64,000 nucleotides of DNA from Bacillota bacterium (GTDB lineage Bacteria; Bacillota; Clostridia; Christensenellales; Christensenellaceae). Under the pieces are notes generated by a model that saw only the letters and a list, made by a program, of their open reading frames with translations, was not told the DNA's origin and did no database searches. The translations under genes and the position numbers were made by a program. Location: the NCBI GenBank assembly GCA_023393165.1, contig JAEWMJ010000010.1, positions 1 to 64,000 on the forward strand, read 5' to 3'. Positions 44,264-51,566 of this stretch are shown here, piece after piece. Position 1 is the stretch's first letter. Every line of letters begins with the position of its first letter.

Positions 44264-44896
44264 ATGAGCAATTTTTTTTCAAAAGGGCCGGACTATTACG
44301 CGTTATTCGAAAAAGGGATCAGCATTACCTGCAAGGCAGCCAAGGTTCTTAAAAAATCGTTTGGCGACGGCAAGATAGACAAGATTGAGATCGTTCAGCT
44401 GAAGGAAGTGGAGCACGAGGGGGACAAGCATGTTCACGAATGCTTCAACCTGATCGCCGACGCTTTTATTACGCCCATCAGCAGTTCGGATATGATGAGC
44501 CTGGTAAACGCGATCGAATGCATTACGGACAGCATCAACGAAATCGGGAACCAGATCTATATGATGCATATTTCCGAATCCAATGAAACCGTCGATCAAA
44601 TGGTAGACCTGATCGACGAAAGCTGCGAGGGCCTTCTCGTATTGCTGACCGAATTCAAGCATTTCCAGAAGAATATGAAAAAGATCAAGGAATTGACCGT
44701 ACAGATCAACCATCTGGAAGAGAAGGGCGACGAGGTTTACAACGAAGGCATGCGCGCCCTATTCCACCCTGGAAAAGAAATACCGCTGATAGACATCGTC
44801 CGCCTGCAGAACCTCTACATTACCCTTGAGAAAGCGCTGGACAGGTGTGAAGACGTTGCGGATATCGTTGAGCAGATAATCATATCCAATACCTGA
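44264..44896 (+). CDS. DUF47/PhoU-like accessory protein of PiT
   Basis: The 210-residue all-helical protein shows the DUF47 pattern: LKEVEHEGDKHVHECFN with metal-binding Glu/Asp/His, then the second HLEEKGDEVYNEG copy. DUF47 proteins modulate PiT transporters. It lies 32 nt downstream of pit and ends at a shared terminator. Confidence 0.9.
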   Translation: MSNFFSKGPDYYALFEKGISITCKAAKVLKKSFGDGKIDKIEIVQLKEVEHEGDKHVHECFNLIADAFITPISSSDMMSLVNAIECITDSINEIGNQIYMMHISESNETVDQMVDLIDESCEGLLVLLTEFKHFQKNMKKIKELTVQINHLEEKGDEVYNEGMRALFHPGKEIPLIDIVRLQNLYITLEKALDRCEDVADIVEQIIISNT

Positions 44897-44935
44897 TTAT
44901 TCAGCCCGTTCCTTAAATACCTCAGAATATAAAAT

Positions 44936-44974
44936 AAGAGTCTTAAAAACGCTTCTGTTTCTAAGACTCTTTTT
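44936..44974 (+). terminator. Terminator of the pit-DUF47 operon
   Basis: AAGAGTCTTA pairs with TAAGACTCTT, followed by TTTTGTTTTG. Confidence 0.88.
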
Positions 44975-45141
44975 GTTTTGAAGTATGAAATTATTCTTTT
45001 AATCATGCAGCGCTTTTCTAAAATAATTATCAGTTGCTCCTCGTCATTTTTATACTTTTTTTTCAAAAAAACGTCTAAATTCGAACATACCGACGCATTT
45101 ATGAATACTATAAATACAGAAATAGGAAGGAGGTAATCCAC

Positions 45142-45309
45142 ATGTGCTGTTGTAATGGATTTGGCGGATTTGGAGGTTTCGGCGGCTTCGGTGGTTTCGG
45201 CGGTTTTGGCTTTGACCCATTCTTTGGCGGTTTTGGCTTTGACCCGTTCTTTCGCCGCCGCTGCTTCGGCTTTGACCCATTCTGCTGCCGCCGCTGCTGC
45301 AGATTCTAA
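45142..45309 (+). CDS. Gly/Phe/Cys-rich repeat protein, 55 aa
   Basis: A very strong ribosome binding site (GGAAGGAGG) lies 8 nt before the ATG. The 55-residue product begins MCCCN, continues with five or more GGF repeats, then three FGFDPF repeats separated by short linkers, and ends in a Cys/Arg cluster (CCRRCCRF). It has eight Cys and no recognisable export signal. The composition recalls spore-coat or adhesive low-complexity proteins, but no family is claimed. It is isolated between pit-DUF47 and cooT, with a nested inverted repeat behind it. Confidence 0.72.
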   Translation: MCCCNGFGGFGGFGGFGGFGGFGFDPFFGGFGFDPFFRRRCFGFDPFCCRRCCRF

Positions 45310-45371
45310 TGATAAAAAGCGTTAACCTAATAAGCTATGCCCAAAACTCCTCCTTAAATATTGCGGCACAA

Positions 45372-45447
45372 GCAATCTTTGGATTTTTGGGAATACGGGA
45401 CAAAGTTTGTCCCGTACATACGCGGTAAATCCAAACTTACATATTGC
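45372..45447. repeat. Three nested inverted repeats between convergent genes
   Basis: TACGGGACAA (45394-45403) pairs with 45407-45416 around AGT. Outside it, TTTGGATTT (45378-45386) pairs with 45427-45435. Outside that, GCAAT (45372-45376) pairs with 45443-45447. All stems are perfect. There is no T-run after the structure, so it is not an ordinary terminator. Confidence 0.65.
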
Positions 45448-45470
45448 AAGCCCGAATACGTTGGGCAATT

Positions 45471-45665
45471 CTATTCCGGCTGCTTTTCCAGAACGACCCT
45501 GTGGTCAACCAGCGCCATTTCCTTTATTCTGGCCTTTACCTTTTTCGTCTCGGAAAATATGTTTTCCATATAGATTCCGTCTTCTTCCGGAATGATCTTG
45601 TCTACCGATTCCATAAACAGTTTTTCTTTTCCGTTTTCAATCATATACACATTTGATTCACACAT
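45471..45665 (-). CDS. cooT: CooT-family nickel-binding protein
   Basis: The 64-residue protein begins MCESNVY, with the conserved Cys2 used for nickel binding in CooT, and has the short beta-barrel pattern of the family. It is the last gene after the ECF metal importer genes, consistent with nickel delivery. It is separated from the DUF3842 gene by 1 nt. Confidence 0.85.
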   Translation of the reverse strand: MCESNVYMIENGKEKLFMESVDKIIPEEDGIYMENIFSETKKVKARIKEMALVDHRVVLEKQPE

Positions 45666-45666
45666 T

Positions 45667-46083
45667 TTATTTACCCTCCAAAAGTCCTTTCAATATGTTT
45701 ACAGCCTCGTCTATCATATGCGGAAGAGGCTCGCTTCTTGTCCCGACTATTTTTAATTTATAATTATTGAGCGGTATCAATATTTTGACCGCTTCGCTGG
45801 AGGCGATTGCCGACGCCATTCCCGGGGACAGTTCCCCCGTCATCGCATTTGCGGCGATAATGCCGACCGGGCCTAAGATTACGTCCGCACGCCCGGCGTT
45901 ATAACAGACGGCGTTTTCACCCGAAGCGCATTCGTTCGCGCCCGCCTTCATCATCACGGACGCGGCAAGCGCATTGGTGCCCAGACCGAGTATATCAATC
46001 TCATTCCCCAGGACCTGCCTGATCTTTTCTACGATGGCGCGTCCCATGCCGCCGCCCTGTCCGTCAATCACCGCAACTTTCAT
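45667..46083 (-). CDS. DUF3842 family protein
   Basis: The 138-residue protein starts with a Rossmann-like strand-Gly loop (VAVIDGQGGGMG) and resembles DUF3842, a family found beside metal-import and CooT genes in Clostridia. It overlaps the ATPase gene by 20 nt, so it belongs to the same operon. The nucleotide or metal it binds is not known. Confidence 0.8.
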   Translation of the reverse strand: MKVAVIDGQGGGMGRAIVEKIRQVLGNEIDILGLGTNALAASVMMKAGANECASGENAVCYNAGRADVILGPVGIIAANAMTGELSPGMASAIASSEAVKILIPLNNYKLKIVGTRSEPLPHMIDEAVNILKGLLEGK

Positions 46084-46840
46084 TGCTTACCTCCGTCTCC
46101 CGCCGTCCGCAGTTCTGGAACATCAGCGGGATCTCCAGCCCGCTCAAATCCATCAGGGCGGCGTCGCATACGATCTCGCTTGTTTTGCCGTCCGCACGCA
46201 CGCAGCCGTCCTGCAGCACGATGGTGCGCCCGCAGATTTCGTATATCATATCGATATCGTGGCTGGCGATGATCTTGGTATGGCTGAATTCTTTCAGCAT
46301 GCCCATCACCCGGCGTCTGGCCCTGGGATCAAGCGCGCTGGTGGGTTCGTCCAGAATGAGAACGTCCGGCTGCATGGACAGCACGCTCGCGATGGCCGCG
46401 CTGCGTTTTTCCCCGCCCGAAAGCTTATAGGGCGCCCTGTCCTTCAGATGTTCGATGCCTACCGTGCGCAGCGCCTCTAAAGCCCGCGTTTCCACTTCGG
46501 GTTCGGCGTAATGGTAATTGCGCGGCCCGAACGCGACGTCTTCGTATACCGTGGTCATGAAAAGCTGGTCGTCAGGATTCTGCAATACCATGCCAAGGCG
46601 CTGCCGTATCTGCGGAAGCGTTTTTTTAGTGACCGCGACATCTCCCACCAGTACCTCGCCGGCTGTGGGCATAATAACGCCCATCAGCAGCATCAGCAGG
46701 GTGGATTTGCCCGCCCCGTTGGCTCCTATGATCCCCACGGATTCCCCGTGGCCTATCAGAAAAGATATATCGTGAACCGCTTTATGGCCGTCCGGATAGA
46801 CGTATTCAAGGCCCCGCGCTTCGATTTTATGATGGCTCAT
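46064..46840 (-). CDS. cbiO: ECF nickel/cobalt transporter ATPase (CbiO)
   Basis: The 258-residue ATPase has Walker A GANGAGKST, a Q-loop, signature KLSGGEKRSAAIA and Walker B VLILDEPTSALDP, all intact. It energises the CbiM/CbiQ membrane complex. The CbiQ gene ends 36 nt upstream of its start. The downstream gene overlap indicates an operon. Confidence 0.93.
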   Translation of the reverse strand: MSHHKIEARGLEYVYPDGHKAVHDISFLIGHGESVGIIGANGAGKSTLLMLLMGVIMPTAGEVLVGDVAVTKKTLPQIRQRLGMVLQNPDDQLFMTTVYEDVAFGPRNYHYAEPEVETRALEALRTVGIEHLKDRAPYKLSGGEKRSAAIASVLSMQPDVLILDEPTSALDPRARRRVMGMLKEFSHTKIIASHDIDMIYEICGRTIVLQDGCVRADGKTSEIVCDAALMDLSGLEIPLMFQNCGRRETEVSNESCGD

Positions 46841-46875
46841 ATTTTAAAAATCATCCCATACCGTATATAAAAATT

Positions 46876-47673
46876 TTATGTGAACATATTGCCCAGAAGC
46901 CCGGCAAAATTCAGAATTCTCACTGCAATAAAAAATATAACCCAACCTATAAGAAAAGTCAAATCTCCGCCGCGTACGGCCTGCGCTTTGCCGGTATGAT
47001 ATTCCCCTTCAAACCCGCGAAGCTGCATGGCTGCATAGAGCCGCTGCGCCCGGTCGTATGTGCGCAGCAGAAGCTGCCCCGCAAACGATCCCCACACCTT
47101 GTACTGGATCCCCTTCTGCAGGGGCGCGCGCAGCGAATAAGCGACTGCCGTGTTGTTGGCCTCCTCCAGCAGCACGGTGATATACCGGTACGTCAGGAGA
47201 AGCTGCAGAACCAGCAGGCGCGGCACCCGGAGCTGCCGGAACGCCGCCGACAGGTTTTCCATGCCGGTGGTGGCGATCAGCAGCAGGCCCGCGGTCACTG
47301 TCAGGACGCCCTTTATCAGAAGGGACGCAAAAGTGATCCAGCCGCCGGCGAGCCGGACGCCCGCAAATATGACCGGTTCCCTGTCGAATACCGGATTGAA
47401 TACGCCGATGAGCACAATAAAAGGAAGGACGACAAGCAGCCTCTTTGCAAGAAGCCTGGCGGGTATGTCTGCAGCCGGTATCATGATGATCGGAAAAATA
47501 GCGAAGGGCAGCAGGCCCGCGATGTCATACCTTCCGGGAGATACCACAAAAATGATATAGATTATGACAACAAGCAGCTTAATAAGAGGATTCAAAGCGT
47601 TTACACCGTTATCCCGCAGCGCAAGGTCGTCCAGAGAACGTATGGCAACTATGGAATTCACCAGCTTGGACAA
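46876..47673 (-). CDS. cbiQ: ECF nickel/cobalt transporter permease (CbiQ)
   Basis: The 265-residue membrane protein has about five transmembrane helices and the cytoplasmic coupling segment with the Ala-Arg-Gly type motif of EcfT/CbiQ proteins (LRAPLQKG and AMQLRGFEG). It links the S component CbiM to the ATPase. It is downstream of cbiM by about 90 nt. Confidence 0.9.
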   Translation of the reverse strand: MSKLVNSIVAIRSLDDLALRDNGVNALNPLIKLLVVIIYIIFVVSPGRYDIAGLLPFAIFPIIMIPAADIPARLLAKRLLVVLPFIVLIGVFNPVFDREPVIFAGVRLAGGWITFASLLIKGVLTVTAGLLLIATTGMENLSAAFRQLRVPRLLVLQLLLTYRYITVLLEEANNTAVAYSLRAPLQKGIQYKVWGSFAGQLLLRTYDRAQRLYAAMQLRGFEGEYHTGKAQAVRGGDLTFLIGWVIFFIAVRILNFAGLLGNMFT

Positions 47674-47762
47674 TCTGAAACCCCCTTTAATATATCAGAT
47701 TACAGTATACCCGGACTAAAATTTCCAGCAAATTATGAAGGCCGCAAAGTAATTGGCGGTTC

Positions 47763-48773
47763 TCAGCGGGCTGACCTTCTTCTTTTTCTGAAAAAGCTGA
47801 TCAAAAACCCTATCAGGCCTGCGATCGCCAGGGTAATCACGGCTCCCACGATCCCCGATACGCTGGTCCCCGCATTTGCGGACGCCGCCTCGGAATCTTT
47901 AAACCCATAATCGGGCAGTACGGCTGTGTTTTGCTGCGCCTCGGAGAATTGCGTATAGACTTCGCCCTGCGCCTCCAGTTCCGCCTGCCCTGTCGTGTTG
48001 ATCATGGACCATTCCAGGCCGTCCGGGTTCGATGAGGCAAACCATGAAACAAAGCCCCCCACGGCCAGCGCCAGAACGATGAAAACAATCAGGACTTTTT
48101 TCATGGGTTTAGGGGACAGATTCCTTTGAAGATTTGGTCCTTCCAATATCTCGGGCCGCGCCCTCCACACGAATGTGACCACAGCGGCGGTCACCAGGCC
48201 TTCCACTACGCCGATCGCCAGGTGGATGGGCTGCATCAGGGATGCAAACACGGCAAAGGGCAGCTCGGTCTTGCCGGACAGGAGCGTTTCCAGCACCACG
48301 CTGAAAGCGCCCAGCTGCAAAGCCGTTATGGAAGCCAGCATGGAACCGGCGAATATCCGTTTGGGCGAATATCCTTTTCTCAAAATAAATTTCATGATCA
48401 GCGGATAGGCGATAAAGCAGGCATAAAATCCCATATTGAATACGTTTGCGCCGTATGCCAAAAGTCCCCCGTCCGCAAAGAAAAGCGCCTGTACAAGGAG
48501 CACCGAAAGCAGCGTCAGGAACCCCGCGTAGGGGCCGAGCAGCGCGGCAAGCAATATGCCTCCCGCCAGGTGCCCGCTGGAACCTGTTCCCGGTATGGTG
48601 AAATTGATCATCTGGGCGGCGAAAACAAACGCGCCCATTACGCCCATGAACGGGACCTTTTTATCGTCCAGTTCCGGCTTGACTTTTTTTATGGAATACG
48701 CGGCCGCTCCTGCGGTTGCGGCCATCATAGCGATCCCGACTGCGGGCGAGATCAAGGCGTCCGCCATATGCAT
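47763..48773 (-). CDS. cbiM: CbiM fused to a PDGLE (CbiN-like) domain
   Basis: Starting at the ATG at 48773 (GGGAGTG upstream), the protein begins MHMADALISP, the metal-binding N-terminus essential in CbiM (Met1-His2). It continues with six or so membrane helices, then a C-terminal extension with NPDGLEW, a PDGLE domain that replaces a separate CbiN, and a final membrane helix. The 336-residue protein is the substrate-binding S component for Ni or Co. The final stop codon comes from sequence resembling the end of the mosaic repeat. Confidence 0.9.
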   Translation of the reverse strand: MHMADALISPAVGIAMMAATAGAAAYSIKKVKPELDDKKVPFMGVMGAFVFAAQMINFTIPGTGSSGHLAGGILLAALLGPYAGFLTLLSVLLVQALFFADGGLLAYGANVFNMGFYACFIAYPLIMKFILRKGYSPKRIFAGSMLASITALQLGAFSVVLETLLSGKTELPFAVFASLMQPIHLAIGVVEGLVTAAVVTFVWRARPEILEGPNLQRNLSPKPMKKVLIVFIVLALAVGGFVSWFASSNPDGLEWSMINTTGQAELEAQGEVYTQFSEAQQNTAVLPDYGFKDSEAASANAGTSVSGIVGAVITLAIAGLIGFLISFFRKRRRSAR

Positions 48774-48795
48774 ATAAATCACTCCCTGCAAAATA

Positions 48796-48890
48796 ATAAC
48801 CCAAAGAAGGGCGTTACGTTAAACCCTTCATGGGTTATATTTTGTACGGTTCAATGATTCTTAATTATGAAACCTTCATGGTTTCATAAT
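48796..48890 (-). promoter_or_regulatory. Two-hairpin leader of the nickel/cobalt importer operon
   Basis: Reading the minus strand, an 11-bp perfect hairpin (48890-48880 with 48874-48864) with loop ATGAA is followed by a second hairpin AACCC-ATGAA-GGGTT. The second can refold into a larger structure in which ATAACCC (48838-48832) pairs with GGGTTAT (48802-48796) and GAAGGG pairs with CCCTTC. The larger form ends about 15 nt before the ribosome binding site. Alternate structures suggest attenuation or metal sensing. No known riboswitch consensus was recognised. Confidence 0.5.
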
Positions 48891-49033
48891 ACTGTATGTT
48901 CTTTTTTCTCATTATAGATAAATTGCCCGGTTATTTATTGAACAATATCATTTATACTTGTACTATTTTATTATACGCGCATAAATAAAGCAATAGCCTT
49001 GATAAGTATGCACGCGTCCGCGTATGACAGAAC

Positions 49034-49948
49034 TTATTTGCCCAGGCGGATCATTTCGTCTATGCATACGCGCGCCGATTTGATAAGCTCGCCGGACATG
49101 ACGATCTCTTCCCCGCCTTCTCCCGTAAGCGCATTGTACACGTCGACCAGCGTGGTAACCTTCATATTCATACACAGCAGTTTCTTGGACAGAATATAAA
49201 ATTTCTTGTCCGGACAGGCGTAGGACAAATGTTCCGCGATGCTCATTTCCGTGCCGATGATAAATTCCTTATGATCCGAGTTTTTGGCGTAATCCATGAT
49301 CGCCGCGGTGGAACCCACGAAATCCGCCGCCTGGACGACGGCCGGGACGCATTCCGGATGCACCAGCAGGAGCGCCTCCGGATGCTTTTCGCGCGCCGCT
49401 TTTACGTCAGACATTGTGACCGCGGCATGGATGGGGCAGCCGCCCTGCACAAATTTGAACGTTTTCTCGGGCACCTGGCTCTGCACATACTGGCCCAGGT
49501 TGCAATCCGGAATGAAAAGGATCTTGTCGTTCTCAATGTTCCGGACGATCTTGACCGCCGAAGACGACGTGACGCATACGTCGCACTCCGCTTTGAGGGC
49601 GGCGGTGGTGTTGACATAGGCGACCACGGTATAATCCGGGTATTTCTTTTTCATCTGCGCCAAAAGTTCGGGCTCGATCTGTTCCGCCATGGGGCAGCCG
49701 GCGATCGGGTTGGCCAGTATAACCTTTTTTTCAGGCGAAAGGAGCTTGACTGTCTCGGCCATAAAATGCACGCCGCTTAAAATGACCGTCATCTCCGGCA
49801 CTTTCTGGGCAGCCACGCTTAACTGGAACGAATCGCCGGTAATATCCGCGATCTCAACGATCTCTTTCGCCTGATAGCTGTGCGCCAGAATGCTGACCCC
49901 TTTCTCCTTTTTGAGTTTGATGATTTTATCCTGCAAATCGCGTATCAT
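49034..49948 (-). CDS. nadA: Quinolinate synthase NadA
   Basis: The 304-residue enzyme condenses iminoaspartate with dihydroxyacetone phosphate to quinolinate for NAD synthesis. The three Fe-S cysteines are at 85 (IAGCPMAEQ), 171 (QGGCPIHA) and 259 (LLCMNMK), the usual spacing. HSYQ near the start and YVNTTAALKA are family motifs. nadB and nadC are not adjacent. GGAGA precedes the ATG. Confidence 0.95.
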   Translation of the reverse strand: MIRDLQDKIIKLKKEKGVSILAHSYQAKEIVEIADITGDSFQLSVAAQKVPEMTVILSGVHFMAETVKLLSPEKKVILANPIAGCPMAEQIEPELLAQMKKKYPDYTVVAYVNTTAALKAECDVCVTSSSAVKIVRNIENDKILFIPDCNLGQYVQSQVPEKTFKFVQGGCPIHAAVTMSDVKAAREKHPEALLLVHPECVPAVVQAADFVGSTAAIMDYAKNSDHKEFIIGTEMSIAEHLSYACPDKKFYILSKKLLCMNMKVTTLVDVYNALTGEGGEEIVMSGELIKSARVCIDEMIRLGK

Positions 49949-50007
49949 AAAAATCTCCGTATATTATAAGTTTCGTACCTTTTCTTTTAGAAAAAAGAAA
50001 ACCCTTC

Positions 50008-50037
50008 ATACCTTTTCTTTTGAAAAAGAAAAGGTAT
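50008..50037. repeat. T-rich palindromic repeat, copy 3 (with adjacent half copy)
   Basis: The core CTTTTCTTTTGAAAAAGAAAAG has outer arms ATAC/GTAT and is followed by ACCAAAAGAAAACC, as in the other copies. A half copy, with the same core and an unpaired arm, lies at 49977-50000. Confidence 0.7.
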
Positions 50038-50059
50038 ACCAAAAGAAAACCAAAACGCT

Positions 50060-50818
50060 TCAATCAGACTTTGCAATTAAGTCCTTTACCACTTCCCCTG
50101 CCAGTATCAACCCGGCTGCCGGAGGAACAAACGCCACGCTTCCGGGTACCTGCCGCCTGACCGAGCAACTGCGTTTGGTATCCGGAGGGCATATGCAGTT
50201 TGTTTTGCAGCTTGTGTCCTCCTGCTCCATGGGCTTCATGGGCGTTTCCCTGGAATATACGACTTTCAGGGACTTGACTCCTCTTGCGCGCAGTTCATGC
50301 CGCATGACCTTGGCGAGCGGGTCTATGGACGTTGCGTATATGTCCGCAACCTCGAATTTTGTTGGATCCAGTTTATTGCCTGCGCCCATACAACTGATCA
50401 CGGGCACAGAAGCCGCCTGCGCTCGGCATATGAGTTCTATTTTGGCGGATACCGTATCTATCGCGTCTATGACGTAATCGTATTCCGAAAGATTAAATTC
50501 ATCCGCGTTATCTCTGGAATAAAAGCAGTTTTTCACCGTGATTTCCGCTTTGGGATTGATGTGCAGTATGTGTTCCCGCATCACTTCGGTCTTTTGCCTG
50601 CCCACGGTCTTGATATTTGCAATGAGCTGCCTGTTGATATTGGTCAGGCAAACGCGGTCGTCGTCGCAGATCATAAAGCCGCCTATCCCGCTCCTGGCCA
50701 GCGCCTCCACGGCATACGAGCCGACGCCTCCCAGGCCGAATACGGCGACCCGCGAACCATTCAGTTTTTGCATTGCTCCTTTGCCTAAAAGCAATTCCGT
50801 TCTGGAAAATTGATCCAT
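50060..50818 (-). CDS. tcdA: tRNA threonylcarbamoyladenosine dehydratase TcdA
   Basis: The 252-residue protein has the ThiF/E1-like fold: GLGGVGSYAVEALARSG nucleotide-binding loop, DDDRVCLTNINRQ and a Cys-containing C-terminal part. TcdA uses ATP to convert t6A37 of tRNA to its cyclic form. It is preceded by ridA with a 3-nt gap. The length fits the family. Confidence 0.9.
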   Translation of the reverse strand: MDQFSRTELLLGKGAMQKLNGSRVAVFGLGGVGSYAVEALARSGIGGFMICDDDRVCLTNINRQLIANIKTVGRQKTEVMREHILHINPKAEITVKNCFYSRDNADEFNLSEYDYVIDAIDTVSAKIELICRAQAASVPVISCMGAGNKLDPTKFEVADIYATSIDPLAKVMRHELRARGVKSLKVVYSRETPMKPMEQEDTSCKTNCICPPDTKRSCSVRRQVPGSVAFVPPAAGLILAGEVVKDLIAKSD

Positions 50819-50821
50819 ATC

Positions 50822-51193
50822 CTATACTGCCGCCACCGCTTCAATTTCCACCAGAGCGCCCTTGGGCAGTTTGACGACCGCAATGCAGCTCCTGGCCGGA
50901 TAGGGCCGTTCAAAGTATTCTCCGTACACCCTGTTGACCGTGTCGAAATCGTCCATGTCCGTTAAAAAAACAGTAGTTTTTACAACGTCGCCAAGATCCG
51001 CGCCCGCCTGCTGCAGTACCGCCCTAAGATTCTTAAGCGACTGCCTGGCCTGCGCTTCGATCCCATCGGGCATGGCGCCGCCCGCCTCTGCGTCTACCGG
51101 TATCTGTCCGGATATAAAAATAAAGCCTTCCGTTTTGATTGCGGGCGAATAAGGCCCCGCCACCGCTCCTGTTAGTATCTCCTGTTTTTTCAT
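50822..51193 (-). CDS. ridA: RidA family enamine/imine deaminase
   Basis: The 123-residue protein starts at the ATG at 51193, with GAGGTG 9 nt upstream, and has the RidA/YjgF trimer motifs GPYSPAIKTEGFIFISGQIP and the conserved Arg in YPARSCIAV. It hydrolyses reactive 2-aminoacrylate-type intermediates. It is directly upstream of tcdA. Confidence 0.92.
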   Translation of the reverse strand: MKKQEILTGAVAGPYSPAIKTEGFIFISGQIPVDAEAGGAMPDGIEAQARQSLKNLRAVLQQAGADLGDVVKTTVFLTDMDDFDTVNRVYGEYFERPYPARSCIAVVKLPKGALVEIEAVAAV

Positions 51194-51287
51194 TTTACAA
51201 AACACCTCGCATTACATTGTAAGCCATCAGCCGCGCATTTGCAATGATCATACCTGCCGCCGGCTTCCGTTTTTGTCCCGGAGACCG

Positions 51288-51563
51288 TTATTTTGCCATT
51301 TTGTCAAACAGCGCGATCAATTCGGCGATTTTTTCCTCTTCGCCGCCGGATTGGAACGCTTTCTTTACACAGTGCTGCATATGGGCGCGTATGATCTCGC
51401 GGTTGATCTTGTTCAGTATGGAAGTCACTGCAAGTATCTGGTTTGAGATATCCATGCAATAGCGGTCTTCCTCCACCATTTTTAAAATTCCGTCGAGCTG
51501 GCCCTTGGCCGTTTTTAGCAGCAGTTCTACTTTTTCCCTATCCGCTTTCATTTCTTCCACCAT
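51288..51563 (-). CDS. csoR: CsoR-family copper-sensing repressor
   Basis: The 91-residue helical repressor has Cu(I) ligands C36, H61 and C65 (RYCMD and HMQHC), at the classical CsoR positions. It is expected to bind the operator at 54131-54154 and release on Cu(I). It starts 3 nt after copA, so the repressor is translated last in the operon. An alternative ATG four codons later has a better ribosome binding site (GGTGGAAG). Confidence 0.9.
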   Translation of the reverse strand: MVEEMKADREKVELLLKTAKGQLDGILKMVEEDRYCMDISNQILAVTSILNKINREIIRAHMQHCVKKAFQSGGEEEKIAELIALFDKMAK

Positions 51564-51566
51564 TGC

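Noticed and set aside
48780..48970. Known cobalamin or NiCo riboswitch before cbiM
   Set aside because: No B12-box or NiCo consensus was found; only simple hairpins are visible, so it is reported as an unassigned leader.
49977..50055. Short tandem palindromes as a CRISPR array
   Set aside because: Only one and a half copies, no regular spacers and no cas genes.
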